NCBI GenBank assembly: GCA_016182435.1
Contig: JACPGN010000043.1
Span: 1-9,390 of the forward strand
From: Lentisphaerota bacterium
GTDB lineage: Bacteria > Verrucomicrobiota > Kiritimatiellia > JAAZAB01
Length of the DNA stretch: 9,390 bases
Direction of reading: 5' to 3'
The translations under genes were made by a program, and so were the position numbers. A model generated the notes under the pieces. It worked only from the letters and a program-made list of their open reading frames with translations. It was not told the origin of the DNA and did not search any database. Shown piece by piece: positions 1 to 7,728 of the stretch (position 1 is the first letter of the stretch; the number at the start of each line of letters is the position of its first letter).

Positions 1-464
1 AGCGCCCCGACCGATTCGCCGTAGCCCAACCCCTCATAAGCGCCGGCGATCAGCGCCAGGTTAATATACCGGCCGGTTTCCTGCCAGATGCCGAACTGGC
101 CCTCAGCCACGTAGCGGCGCACGTCCTCGCCGCTCTGACCCTGGAAGGCAAACTCCCAGTCATGAATGATCCCGGCCCCATTAGTCGCCAGGTGGGTGAG
201 CCAGCCGGCTTCCATGAGCTTAATCAGAACCGGCGCCAAGCCGTTCTTGATCGTGTGGGCGCCAAAGGCCAGCATGACCGAGCGTCCGGAGCGCCGCGCC
301 TGGCGCACGCGCGCGGCGGCTTCCTGCACCTTGGCCAACTGCTCCCCGGTCAAAGCTCTAACCGTGCCGGGCAAGACGCAATCGCGTTCAATCGCGATCT
401 TGTTCTCGCGCTCACTGAGCGGCTTGATGACTAACTTGCTGCGGTTAAATTGCGGGTAAGGCAT
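1..464 (-). CDS. Deoxyhypusine-synthase-like protein (5' part, cut by window edge)
   Basis: An open frame runs leftward from ATG 464-462 to the window edge: 154 complete codons with no stop, so the C-terminus is missing. The start is supported by GAAGG (minus strand, 476-472) seven bases upstream; an in-frame TGA lies ten codons before the ATG. Visible features are a basic N-terminus (SKLVIKPL, 9-16), a segment MLAFGAHTIKNGL (64-76), then ATNGAGIIHDWEFA (93-106) and GQFGIWQETGRYIN (122-135). From memory, the GAH..K.GL / NGAG.IHD.E / FG...ETG pattern is that of bacterial proteins with a deoxyhypusine-synthase-like NAD-binding fold, common in deltaproteobacteria and PVC bacteria and often annotated as hypothetical. 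True deoxyhypusine synthase modifies eIF5A, which bacteria lack, so the substrate here is unknown. It could instead be a different dehydrogenase-like family. The gene lies downstream of gltBD on the same strand, separated by a repeat-filled spacer, so cotranscription is possible but not shown. Confidence 0.8.
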   Translation of the reverse strand, partial: MPYPQFNRSKLVIKPLSERENKIAIERDCVLPGTVRALTGEQLAKVQEAAARVRQARRSGRSVMLAFGAHTIKNGLAPVLIKLMEAGWLTHLATNGAGIIHDWEFAFQGQSGEDVRRYVAEGQFGIWQETGRYINLALIAGAYEGLGYGESVGA

Positions 465-473
465 GGCGGCGCC

Positions 474-522
474 TTCACGGTTCACGGTTCACAGTTCACA
501 GTTGAAAGTTCTGAGTTTACAG
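474..522. repeat. Heptamer tandem array 1 (TTCANRG, seven units)
   Basis: Seven consecutive 7-bp units on the plus strand: TTCACGG twice, TTCACAG twice, then decayed units TTGAAAG, TTCTGAG and TTTACAG. A further degenerate unit (TTGATTC) may follow at 523-529. The units nearest the start of the flanking gene are intact and decay with distance from it. Read on the minus strand, the last unit supplies the GAA of the GAAGG ribosome binding site of the 1-464 gene. No coding role is evident. Confidence 0.9.
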
Positions 523-566
523 TTGATTCCTTCGAAAAAACCGCCGGACTTTTTTTCGCGCTGGCG

Positions 567-616
567 GGGCAGCGCTCCTACAGAATACTACAAAAACGGC
601 AGGTAGGAGCCTGCCC
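567..616. repeat. REP-like inverted pair with facing GTAGGAGC heads
   Basis: GGGCAG-C-GCTCCTAC (567-581) is complementary to GTAGGAGC-CTGCCC (603-616), giving a 14-bp stem with one bulged C (573) and a 21-nt loop. On the minus strand the left copy reads GTAGGA followed by its own small palindrome GCGCTG-CCCCGC-CAGCGC. The right copy forms a local hairpin GGCAGG-TAGGAG-CCTGCC (598-615). A short conserved head beginning GTAG followed by a palindrome, with two copies inverted, is the organisation of REP/BIME elements known from other bacteria. Assignment to that class is an inference; no RAYT transposase lies in the window. Confidence 0.65.
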
Positions 617-630
617 GAGCGTCGGCCAGG

Positions 631-648
631 GCGCCATCCCTATGGCGC
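631..648. repeat. Perfect hairpin GCGCCAT/ATGGCGC
   Basis: GCGCCAT (631-637), a CCCT loop and ATGGCGC (642-648) form a perfect 7-bp stem. It sits between the REP-like pair and heptamer array 2. No T-run follows on either strand, so it is not a convincing terminator; it is more likely another piece of the dispersed palindromic repeats in this spacer. Confidence 0.6.
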
Positions 649-669
649 GAATTATCTGGATAACAAGCC

Positions 670-781
670 CTCAACTTTCAACGTCCAACATTCACGGTTC
701 AGGGTTCACGGTTCAGAGTTCAAGGTTCACAGTTCAGGGTTCAGAGTTCACAGTTCATAGTTCACGGTTCACAGTTCAGAG
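670..781. repeat. Heptamer tandem array 2 (TTCANRG, 13 clear units plus 3 degenerate)
   Basis: From 691 to 781 there are 13 uninterrupted units, every one fitting TTCANRG: positions 1-4 and 7 are invariant, position 5 is any base and position 6 is A or G. Three degenerate units precede them in the same phase (670-690, including TTCAACG at 677-683). The array lies 217 bp (31 x 7) from array 1, so the two are in register, although this has a one-in-seven chance of arising by accident. It lies downstream of gltD relative to gltD transcription. Confidence 0.93.
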
Positions 782-783
782 TT

Positions 784-813
784 TCCGCCACCGGCGGATC
801 AGCTTGCGGCTGA
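784..813. repeat. Two adjacent small hairpins downstream of gltD
   Basis: TCCGCC-ACC-GGCGGA (784-798) is immediately followed by TCAGC-TTGCG-GCTGA (799-813). The first has the same arms as a hairpin at 9323-9337 (loop TCT there), which indicates a dispersed repeat rather than a gene-specific structure. It could help end gltD transcription on the minus strand, but no U-tract follows. Confidence 0.55.
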
Positions 814-840
814 CACAGCTTGCCATGCTCTTAGCGTGGT

Positions 841-2394
841 TCACGGTTCTGGTATTTTTTCTGCAAGAAAGCGCATGATACCAAGCGCCGCGTGGCGGCC
901 ATCGGCGATGGAACGCACCACGAGCGAAGCGCCGCGGGCCATGTCGCCGGCGACGAATACCCCGGGCACATTAGTCAGGCCATCCGCATTGGCGGCGATA
1001 ATTCCCCGGCTATCCCGCTTAACCTGAAGATCCTCCACCAGTTTGGATTTCTTTAACCCGCTGAATCCCAGGGCCAGGAGCACCAGGTCGGCGCTCACCT
1101 CAAATTCGCTGCCTGGTTTTTCCCGCCAGCGCAGCGGCTCTCCTGGTTCGCTCTTGTCGAAAACAACCTCAACGCCTTGCAGGGCGCACACGTGCCCCTC
1201 GACGCCCGTAAAAGATTTTGTCAGGACGCTCCAGCGCCGCTCGCCGCCTTCCTGGTGGCTGCTCGACGAGCGCAAGACATTCGGCCACATCGGCCAGGGC
1301 GTGCGCGCGTCACGGATATCCGGCGGCTTGGGCAGAATTTCAAACTGATAGACGTGTTTGGCGCCCTGGCGCAAGGCGGTGCCCAGGCAATCCGACCCGG
1401 TATCGCCGCCACCGATGATTACCACGGTCTTGCCGCCGGCGTGAATTACTTCGCCAGGCAAGCCCGTCGAAGGAACGCCGGGTAAAGCAGCCGACTCGCC
1501 GTCGCGAAGCGCTATGGCGGAGCACGGGCGAGATTCTTCCGGCGGCCACGGCGTCACCGCCGCGGCTACAGGAAGCGGCCCGCCGGCAACGCGCAAGTTC
1601 TGCTGAATAAGATAATCCAGGGCAAAGTGGATGCCTTTGAGTTCGCGGCCCGGCACAGCCAGGTCGCGCGGCTCACGGGCGCCGAGCGCCAGGCAGATGG
1701 CGTCGAACCGGCCGAGCAGGTAGCGCGCCGAAATATCCTCGCCCACGGCGGCGCCCATTTCGAACGTCACCCCTTCCGCACGCATAAGCTCTATTCTCCG
1801 GTCAATAACCCATTTCTCCAGTTTGAAATCGGGAATACCGTAGCGCAGAATGCCGCCCGGCTTGGCGTCGGAGTCGAATACGGTCACGGAATAGCCCGCA
1901 TAATTGAGCGTATCGGCGACGGCCAGCCCGGCGGGCCCGGAGCCGATCACGGCCACGCGCGCTTTCAAGCGCGGCTTGGGGTGCTGTGCTTGGACCAACC
2001 CGCGCGCAAAAGCCGTCTCGATAATGGCCAGCTCAATCTGCCGGATGGCCATCGGCTCGTCATGGAGCCCAATCACGCAGGCGGCTTCGCAGGGCGCCGG
2101 GCAGATACGGCCGGTAAATTCCGGAAAATTATTCGTAGCGCGCAGCAGGTCATAAGCTTCCGCCCAGCGGCCGTGATAGACCAGGTCGTTCAGTTCCGGG
2201 ATCACGTTATGGAGCGGACAGCCGCAAGCGTGGCAGAAGGGCGTGCCGCACTCCATGCAGCGCGCGGCCTGCTCGCGCATATCGGCCTCGGCCAGGGAAA
2301 GCTCCACGGCGCTGAAATCCTTAAGCCGTTCGTCCCGGGGCCGATACACCGGCTCTTTGCGCTTGATTTCGAGAAACCCGGTTGGCTTACCCAT
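841..2394 (-). CDS. gltD: Glutamate synthase (NADPH) small (beta) subunit
   Basis: GltD takes electrons from NADPH through FAD and passes them via [4Fe-4S] clusters to GltB for glutamate synthesis in the cytoplasm. The protein is 517 residues. Seen in order: start MGKPTGFLE; cysteine motif with C46, C49, C54, C59; second motif C98-x3-C102-x3-C106; FAD-binding GSGPAGL (151-157); NADPH-binding GGGDTGSDC (328-336); C-terminal FAD motif [11 protein letters not shown] (478-488). The start at 2394 is preferred over an in-frame ATG ten codons upstream because AGGAG lies seven bases before it and family members begin MGKPTGF. It overlaps the gltB stop by 8 nt, suggesting translational coupling. The protein is longer than the roughly 470-490 residues I recall for the family; the excess lies at about 270-318, between the two nucleotide-binding domains. 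The stop codon lies inside a TTCACGG heptamer unit (840-846). Confidence 0.97.
   Translation of the reverse strand: MGKPTGFLEIKRKEPVYRPRDERLKDFSAVELSLAEADMREQAARCMECGTPFCHACGCPLHNVIPELNDLVYHGRWAEAYDLLRATNNFPEFTGRICPAPCEAACVIGLHDEPMAIRQIELAIIETAFARGLVQAQHPKPRLKARVAVIGSGPAGLAVADTLNYAGYSVTVFDSDAKPGGILRYGIPDFKLEKWVIDRRIELMRAEGVTFEMGAAVGEDISARYLLGRFDAICLALGAREPRDLAVPGRELKGIHFALDYLIQQNLRVAGGPLPVAAAVTPWPPEESRPCSAIALRDGESAALPGVPSTGLPGEVIHAGGKTVVIIGGGDTGSDCLGTALRQGAKHVYQFEILPKPPDIRDARTPWPMWPNVLRSSSSHQEGGERRWSVLTKSFTGVEGHVCALQGVEVVFDKSEPGEPLRWREKPGSEFEVSADLVLLALGFSGLKKSKLVEDLQVKRDSRGIIAANADGLTNVPGVFVAGDMARGASLVVRSIADGRHAALGIMRFLAEKIPEP
1440..1585 (-). other. Probable repeat-derived insertion inside gltD
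   Basis: This stretch encodes GltD residues about 270-318, which are rich in Pro, Ala and Gly ([24 protein letters not shown]) and separate [11 protein letters not shown] from [12 protein letters not shown]. In GltD proteins I know, these two segments are joined by only a short linker. The DNA contains CGCTATGGCGGA (1510-1521), whose complement TCCGCCATAGCG recurs exactly at 9309-9320 in the noncoding repeat mosaic. It also holds the palindrome CGCGAAGCGC-like sequence at 1503-1512. The reading frame is intact throughout. Boundaries are approximate, and derivation from a repeat is inferred. Confidence 0.5.
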
Positions 2395-5300
2395 GGAAAG
2401 GCTCCTGGCGTTCAATGGCTTCATCTTCCTTAGTCATCCGACCGAGCACGCGGCGGTATTCCATGGGGAAGACCTTGATGAAATACGGCAAGCTCCCTTC
2501 CCAGCGTTCCAGGATGCCGGCGGCCTTGCGGCTGCCGGTTAACCGGGCATGCCGCTCGATCAGGCTGCGCAGTTCCTGGATATCGGGCGGCTCAATGACG
2601 GATTCCAGGTCAACCATGTCGAGGTTGCAGCAAGAGTCGAACCGGCGGTTTTCGTCATAGACATAGGCGATGCCGCCGCTCATTCCGGCGGCAAAGTTTA
2701 GACCGGTAGCTCCCAGCACCACAACGCGCCCGCCGGTCATGTATTCACAGCCGTGATCCCCCACCCCTTCGACCACGGCAATGGCGCCGCTGTTGCGCAC
2801 GGCAAAACGCTCGCCCACGCACCCGTTAATAAAGGCTTCGCCGCTGGTCGCGCCGTAGAGCAGGGTGTTGCCGGCAATTATGTTGCCCGCCGGGTCAAAG
2901 GCGGCGAGAGCCGGGGCCTTCACGATAATGCGCCCGCCGGAAAGCCCCTTGCCCAGATAATCGTTGGCTTCGCCTTCCAGGATAAGCGTCAGGCCTTTTG
3001 CCGCAAACGCGCCAAAACTTTGTCCGGCCGAGCCGTGGAAAACGCAGGTGATCGTGTCTTCCGGCAGGCCGCGGTCGCCGTGCCGCTTGGCAATCATGCC
3101 GGAGAGTCGGGCTCCCACGGCGCGATGAACGTTGCGGATCGGCAACTCCACTCGCGCTTTTTCCGGACTTTCCGCGGTCAACACGCGCTCAACCTGGGGA
3201 ATGATTTGTAAATCCAGCGCCTGTTCAAGATCGTGATCCTGTTGCTTAGTACAGCGCACGGCTTCGAGCGAATCCGCCTTAGCGCGGTACAGGATGGCGG
3301 AAAAGTCCAGCCCCCTGGTTTTCCAGAACCGGATGGCCGGATTCATTTCCAACAGGTCGGCGCGCCCGACGGCCTCGTCCAGCGCGCGCAAGCCCAAGCT
3401 CGCCATCAGTTCGCGCACTTCCTCGGCCACAAAGGTGAAGAAGGCGATGACGTGTTCCGGCTTGGCGGAAAAGCGCTTGCGTAATATGGGATTCTGCGTG
3501 GCCACGCCGGTCGGGCAGGTATTCTTGTGGCAATGGCGCATCATGACGCATCCGCAGACCACCAGCGGCGCGGTGGCAAACCCGAATTCCTCGGCGCCCA
3601 GCAAGGCGGCGATCATGACGTCGCGGCCGGTCTTGATCTGTCCATCCACCTGCAGCCGCACCCGGTGGCGGAGCTGGTTCAGAACCAGGGTCTGTTGCGT
3701 TTCGGCCAAGCCCAGTTCCCAGGGCATGCCGGCATATTGAATGGAGGAAAGCGGCGAGGCCCCGGTGCCGCCGTCGCTGCCGCTGATCAGAATGACATCG
3801 GCGCGCGCCTTGGCCACGCCGGCCGCGACCGTGCCCACGCCGATCTCGGAGACCAGCTTGACCGAAATGCGCGCCGCGGGATTCACGTTCTTCAGGTCAT
3901 AAATCAACTGGGCAATATCCTCGATGGAATAAATATCATGATGCGGCGGCGGCGAGATCAACGTTACCCCGGGCGTCGAATGCCGCATGCGGGCAATCTC
4001 CCGGTTCACCTTGTAGCCGGGCAACTGGCCGCCCTCGCCGGGCTTGGCGCCCTGCGCAATTTTGATCTGCAACTCGCGGGCGTTCACCAGATAAGCGGCG
4101 GTAACGCCAAACCGGCCGCTGGCCACCTGCTTGGTGGCGCTGCAGCGGCTGTCGCCGTTTGCCAAGGGAATATAACGATCGGGATCTTCGCCGCCCTCGC
4201 CGCAATTGCTCATGGCCCCCAGCCGGTTCATGGCAATCGCCAGGGTTTCGTGGGCTTCCGGGCTGAGGGAGCCGAACGACATCGCCCCGGTCACGAACCG
4301 TTTGACAATTTTCCCCGCGTCTTCGACCGCGCTCAAGGGAATTGGCGCAACGCTCTTGAAGCGCAGCGCGCCGCGCAGGGTCGTCAGCTTTTCGGTCTGT
4401 TCGTTGATCAGCGCGGCGTATTGCCGGTAAAGCGTGTGATTATTTGTGCGGGTAGCCTGTTGAAGTCTACTGATGGTCTCCGGCGTCCACAGGCGCCGTT
4501 CGCTGTCGGCGCGGTACTGGTAGCGGCCGCCGGAAGGCAGAATTCGGGCAGCGGCGCTCGCGCGGTCATGGGCCCGGGCATAGCGCTCATTGGTTTCCAC
4601 CGCAATTTCCGCCAGGCCGATCCCGCCGATGCGCGAGGCCGTGCCGCTGAAATAGCGCTGGACCAAGTCGGGTCCGAGCCCGAGGGCCTCAAAGACCTGC
4701 GCGCCCCGGTAACTGCGCAGGGTCGAAATCCCCATCTTGGACATGATCTTCAACAAACCCTTGCAGAGCGCATGAATATAATTGTCCAGGGCCTGGGTAA
4801 CGCCCAGCGGCACGCTAAGCTCATTGGTCCGGACCATATCGGCCACAACCTCAAAGGCCAGCCAGGGATTAACGGCCGTGGCGCCGTAACCCAGCAACAG
4901 CGCCAGGTGCATAACCTCGCGGGCTTCGCCGGTTTCCAGGATCAATCCGGCGCTCGTGCGCTTGCTTGCGCGGATGAGGCGCTGATTCACCGCGGAAACC
5001 GCCAGCAGGGCCGGAATAGGCGCCTGGCCTTCCGGCAGGTTGCGATCGCTGAGGATCAACAGCGCTCTCCCGCCGGTAACCGCCGCTTCGGCCTCGGCGC
5101 CCAGCCGTTCAAGGGCTTTTTCCAGGTCGGCGCCGGCCGCACCGGCCGGGAACCCGATGGGCAGGGTCTGGGTCATGAATTCCTTCAGGTTGAGCGTGCG
5201 CACTCGATAAAGGTCTTCATTGGACAGAATCGGGTGTCTGAGCTTCACCAGGCGGCTGTGTTGGGGAACTTCGCTCAGGATGTTGGCCGGGTTGCCGATA

Positions 5301-6946
5301 AAGGTCATCAGCGACATGACCAGCTCCTCGCGGATCGAATCAATCGGCGGGTTGGTCACCTGGGCAAAAAGCTGGCGAAAATAGTTGTAAAGCAATTGCG
5401 GCTGCTCCGAAAACACCGCCAGAGGCGTGTCCGCACCCATGGAACCGACGGCTTCGTTCCCCCGCGCGATCATCGGCTCAAGGATCAGCCGGCGGTCCTC
5501 GCGGGTATAGCCGAAGAGCTTCTGGCGGAAGAGCAGCTTGTCAACTTCCGGCTGGACTGGCGCAACGGCGTCAAAGAAGCCGTGAAGCGAAATCTTATTT
5601 TCCTCCACCCAGCGGCGATAGGGCTGGCGCCGGGAATAGAACGCCTTGATTTCGCCGTCGCGCAGAACCCGCCGGCCGGCCAGGTCCACCAGGATCATCT
5701 GGCCCGGGCGTAAGGCGCCCTTCTCCAGGACCGCATCCTGCGGAAAATCGAGCACACCGGTTTCCGAGGCCAGAACCATGAGACCATCGCGCGTGATGGT
5801 ATAACGGGCCGGGCGCAGGCCGTTACGATCCAGCAGCGCGCCCACCTGTTGTCCGTCGGAAAACACCACCGCGGCCGGGCCGTCCCAGGGTTCCATCAGT
5901 CCGGCATGGTATTCGAAAAATCCGCGCTGGTCGGGACCAATCGGATATTTAATCCCCCAGGCTTCTGGAATGAGCATCATCATGGCATGGGACAGCGATC
6001 GGCCGGAGGCCACCAGCAGTTCCAGAGCGTTGTCCAAGCTGGCCGAATCGCTGCCGCCCGGGACAATTACCGGCAGCATTTTTGCCAGGTCGCCATCGAA
6101 GCGCGCGCACTCCAGGGATTGCTCGCGCGCGCGCATTTGGCCGAGGTTACCACGCAAAGTGTTGATTTCACCATTATGGGCCAGGTAGCGGAACGGCTGG
6201 GCCAACTGCCAAGTGGGGAACGTGTTGGTGCTGAAGCGCTGATGCACGACGGCAATAGCGCTGACCAGCGCCGGGGAGTTTAGTTCCGGGTAAAAGCGGG
6301 GCAGTTGCGTGGCGGTCAGCAGTCCTTTGTAAACAATCGTCCGGGCTGAAAAACTGGCAAAATAGCACGGCGTGCCCTCTGGAAAAGCTCCCTGCCAGCG
6401 CTGCTCGACCAGCTTGCGCAGGACATACAACTTGCGTTCCAGATCAGGCACCGCCGGCTCAGGCAGGCTGACAAAGCACTGGCGGATGACCGGTCGCTCG
6501 GCGCGCGCTTTTTCGCCCAGCACGTTGTCCTGGACCGGCACATCCCGCCAGAGCAGCCATTCGAAGCGCTCTTCGCGCGCGGTATGTTCCAGAAGCGCCT
6601 CCGCCGTTCGCCGGGCAGTCTTGTCGCGGGGCAGGAAGACCATGCCGACGCCGTAGTGGCCGGGCGCGGGCAGGGTCACTCCGACAGCTTCAACGGTCTC
6701 GCGCAGAAAAGCATGGGGGGTCTGGATCTGGATGCCGGCGCCGTCGCCGGTATTCTGGTCGCCGCCGATGGCGCCCCGGTGCAAAAGGTGCTGCAACACT
6801 TCCACGCCCTGCTCAACGACCTGGTGGCTGGCTACGCCCTGAAGCTGCGCCACGAACCCAACGCCGCAACTGTCGTGCTCCGAGCGCGGGGTATAAAGTC
6901 CCTGCGCGGGCGGAAAACCACTGAGGCTGTCATGTTTCAGTGCCAT
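2387..6946 (-). CDS. gltB: Glutamate synthase (NADPH) large (alpha) subunit
   Basis: GltB hydrolyses glutamine and channels the ammonia to 2-oxoglutarate, which is reduced on FMN to glutamate; with GltD it forms cytoplasmic NADPH-GOGAT of the GS-GOGAT ammonia assimilation pathway. The protein is 1519 residues, normal for the bacterial alpha subunit. Domains in order: class II glutamine amidotransferase with nucleophile Cys27 (HDSCGVGF), [10 protein letters not shown] from 237 and HNGEINT at 257-263; central domain about 480-770; FMN/2-oxoglutarate synthase domain about 830-1200 with SNCGEGGE near 914, [10 protein letters not shown] near 966 and [10 protein letters not shown] near 1060; [3Fe-4S] ligands C1133-x5-C1139-x4-C1144; GXGXG structural domain about 1330-1440. 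Residues 1-26 would be the propeptide removed to expose Cys27. The start has only a weak ribosome binding site (TAGGG, nine bases upstream). It is the first gene of a gltB-gltD operon. No missing key residue was noticed. Confidence 0.98.
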   Translation of the reverse strand: MALKHDSLSGFPPAQGLYTPRSEHDSCGVGFVAQLQGVASHQVVEQGVEVLQHLLHRGAIGGDQNTGDGAGIQIQTPHAFLRETVEAVGVTLPAPGHYGVGMVFLPRDKTARRTAEALLEHTAREERFEWLLWRDVPVQDNVLGEKARAERPVIRQCFVSLPEPAVPDLERKLYVLRKLVEQRWQGAFPEGTPCYFASFSARTIVYKGLLTATQLPRFYPELNSPALVSAIAVVHQRFSTNTFPTWQLAQPFRYLAHNGEINTLRGNLGQMRAREQSLECARFDGDLAKMLPVIVPGGSDSASLDNALELLVASGRSLSHAMMMLIPEAWGIKYPIGPDQRGFFEYHAGLMEPWDGPAAVVFSDGQQVGALLDRNGLRPARYTITRDGLMVLASETGVLDFPQDAVLEKGALRPGQMILVDLAGRRVLRDGEIKAFYSRRQPYRRWVEENKISLHGFFDAVAPVQPEVDKLLFRQKLFGYTREDRRLILEPMIARGNEAVGSMGADTPLAVFSEQPQLLYNYFRQLFAQVTNPPIDSIREELVMSLMTFIGNPANILSEVPQHSRLVKLRHPILSNEDLYRVRTLNLKEFMTQTLPIGFPAGAAGADLEKALERLGAEAEAAVTGGRALLILSDRNLPEGQAPIPALLAVSAVNQRLIRASKRTSAGLILETGEAREVMHLALLLGYGATAVNPWLAFEVVADMVRTNELSVPLGVTQALDNYIHALCKGLLKIMSKMGISTLRSYRGAQVFEALGLGPDLVQRYFSGTASRIGGIGLAEIAVETNERYARAHDRASAAARILPSGGRYQYRADSERRLWTPETISRLQQATRTNNHTLYRQYAALINEQTEKLTTLRGALRFKSVAPIPLSAVEDAGKIVKRFVTGAMSFGSLSPEAHETLAIAMNRLGAMSNCGEGGEDPDRYIPLANGDSRCSATKQVASGRFGVTAAYLVNARELQIKIAQGAKPGEGGQLPGYKVNREIARMRHSTPGVTLISPPPHHDIYSIEDIAQLIYDLKNVNPAARISVKLVSEIGVGTVAAGVAKARADVILISGSDGGTGASPLSSIQYAGMPWELGLAETQQTLVLNQLRHRVRLQVDGQIKTGRDVMIAALLGAEEFGFATAPLVVCGCVMMRHCHKNTCPTGVATQNPILRKRFSAKPEHVIAFFTFVAEEVRELMASLGLRALDEAVGRADLLEMNPAIRFWKTRGLDFSAILYRAKADSLEAVRCTKQQDHDLEQALDLQIIPQVERVLTAESPEKARVELPIRNVHRAVGARLSGMIAKRHGDRGLPEDTITCVFHGSAGQSFGAFAAKGLTLILEGEANDYLGKGLSGGRIIVKAPALAAFDPAGNIIAGNTLLYGATSGEAFINGCVGERFAVRNSGAIAVVEGVGDHGCEYMTGGRVVVLGATGLNFAAGMSGGIAYVYDENRRFDSCCNLDMVDLESVIEPPDIQELRSLIERHARLTGSRKAAGILERWEGSLPYFIKVFPMEYRRVLGRMTKEDEAIERQEPFHG
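2402..2406 (-). promoter_or_regulatory. Ribosome binding site of gltD (within gltB)
   Basis: AGGAG on the minus strand lies seven bases before ATG 2394-2392 and inside the last codons of gltB. It decides the gltD start in favour of this ATG over the in-frame ATG at 2424. Confidence 0.8.
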
Positions 6947-6967
6947 GGGATTGACCCTATCAAAATG

Positions 6968-6981
6968 TTGTCTTGAGACAA
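6968..6981. promoter_or_regulatory. Near-palindrome upstream of gltB, candidate operator
   Basis: TTGTCT-TG-AGACAA is a perfect 6-bp inverted repeat with a 2-bp centre, 21 nt before the gltB start codon in an AT-richer stretch. Its size and position suit a dimeric regulator site in the promoter or leader of gltBD, but I cannot name a regulator that binds it. A chance palindrome is not excluded. Confidence 0.4.
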
Positions 6982-7081
6982 TAAGAAATTAAGCGAAGGC
7001 AAGGCGGCCGCTACACAAAACAAAGGAAACAGGGCCTGAAATCAGCTCCAAACCCCTCCTAAAAAAACATGAAAAAAGTTG

Positions 7082-7109
7082 TTGCATTCGTTTGGCAACC
7101 TGATACGGT
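7082..7109 (+). promoter_or_regulatory. Weak sigma-70-like promoter candidate for the RRM gene
   Basis: TTGCAT (7082-7087), a 16-bp spacer and TACGGT (7104-7109) lie in an AT-rich stretch after an A-run. Both boxes deviate from consensus. If used, transcription would begin near 7116 and give an untranslated leader of about 135 nt. No better candidate for this gene was found. Confidence 0.25.
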
Positions 7110-7218
7110 ATATGCCACTTGACTGCGGAGTGAGAGAGTTTCCAGTGAGATGGTAGATTGTCAGACGACGTTTTGTTCGGTGGCGATCTGAAACTCGAAT
7201 GAGTCGGGAACAGTCGCG

Positions 7219-7238
7219 GAACGCTCATTTTGCGGTTC
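7219..7238 (+). promoter_or_regulatory. Small stem-loop just before the RRM ribosome binding site
   Basis: GAAC-GC (7219-7224) can pair with GC-(G)-GTTC (7232-7238) with one bulged G and a 7-nt loop (TCATTTT). It ends two bases before the GGGAGG ribosome binding site (7241-7246). Position makes a role in translation or RNA stability possible; the stem is short and the role is inferred. Confidence 0.3.
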
Positions 7239-7252
7239 AAGGGAGGAAAAGT

Positions 7253-7558
7253 ATGGGTACGAAGCTGTATGTCGGAAACCTGTCCTTCACCACGACCGAA
7301 GGTGACCTGAAGGACTACTTTGCCGCCTGTGGCACGGTGGCGAGTTGCAACGTCATCATGGACAAGTACACGAACAAGTCGCGCGGATTTGCCTTCGTGG
7401 AAATGGGCTCGCAGGAAGAGGCCAACAAGGCCATCGCCGAGAAAAACGGCGTGGAATTCCAGAGCCGCACCCTGACGGTCAACGAAGCCAAGCCGCGCGA
7501 GGATCGGCCCCGCGGCAATTTTGGCGGCGACCGCGGCGGCAAGCGCGATTACCGTTAA
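7253..7558 (+). CDS. Small RRM-domain RNA-binding protein
   Basis: The 101-residue protein is a single RNA recognition motif followed by a short basic glycine-rich tail. RNP2 is LYVGNL (5-10) and RNP1 is RGFAFVEM (44-51), with the aromatic residues Y6, F46 and F48 expected to stack on RNA bases. Residues 82-101 (REDRPRGN, GGDRGGKRD) are Arg/Gly-rich. The start ATG at 7253 is preferred over one at 7199 because GGGAGG lies six bases upstream and the protein then begins directly with the RRM. Small proteins of this type occur in cyanobacteria, PVC bacteria and some proteobacteria, where several are cold-induced and bind single-stranded RNA; the target here is unknown. It is monocistronic, divergent from gltB, and ends in a strong terminator. 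Confidence 0.95.
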   Translation: MGTKLYVGNLSFTTTEGDLKDYFAACGTVASCNVIMDKYTNKSRGFAFVEMGSQEEANKAIAEKNGVEFQSRTLTVNEAKPREDRPRGNFGGDRGGKRDYR

Positions 7559-7583
7559 ACCGGTTGTCGAGAAGTAGAAAACT

Positions 7584-7628
7584 AAAAGAGTCCCGAGCGC
7601 GAAGCGCATCGGGACTCTTTTTTTTTAT
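7584..7628 (+). terminator. Strong intrinsic terminator of the RRM gene
   Basis: AAAAGAGTCCCGA (7584-7596) pairs with TCGGGACTCTTTT (7609-7621). The apex GCGC-GAA-GCGC forms a nested hairpin with one bulged A (7608), and the T-run continues to 7626. It begins 26 nt after the RRM stop codon. The long stem and the A-run on the left mean it could also stop minus-strand transcription. Confidence 0.95.
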
Positions 7629-7728
7629 TTGCGCCGGCCGGCAAGACTATGGTCTAATGAATAAACAAAAGCGGTTCATTACTGAAAAGTGTGCTTAGGT
7701 TATCACAACCAATTTACGCTGCCTAATT

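Noticed and set aside
534..557. GAAAAAA-CCGCCGGAC-TTTTTTTC considered as a bidirectional terminator
   Set aside because: The stem is almost entirely A-T pairs without a GC-rich core next to the T-run; it may have some effect but cannot be supported as a terminator.
474..781. Heptamer arrays considered as CRISPR
   Set aside because: Units are 7 bp with no unique spacers and no cas genes nearby.
450..878. Open frame of 142 codons across the heptamer arrays, giving FTV-type repeated peptides
   Set aside because: The periodic peptide is just the translation of the 7-bp repeats; there is no ribosome binding site, and the frame runs antisense into the end of gltD.
1627..2433. Plus-strand open frame of 268 codons opposite gltD
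   Set aside because: It is antisense to the conserved cysteine and FAD motifs of GltD, with no motif of its own.
3527..5713. Plus-strand open frame of 728 codons inside gltB
   Set aside because: It is antisense to unmistakable GltB coding sequence, is rich in G, A, R, H and Q as expected of a GC-rich shadow frame, and shows no domain.
6989..7051. Minus-strand AGGAGGGG (7060-7053) followed by a TTG-initiated 20-codon frame upstream of gltB, as a possible leader peptide
   Set aside because: Spacing to TTG is only four bases, the peptide has no run of regulatory codons, and no attenuator structure follows.
7657..7698. 13-codon frame upstream of phoH considered as a PhoAT-like antitoxin partner
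   Set aside because: It is far too short, lacks a ribosome binding site and is separated from phoH by the palindromic element.
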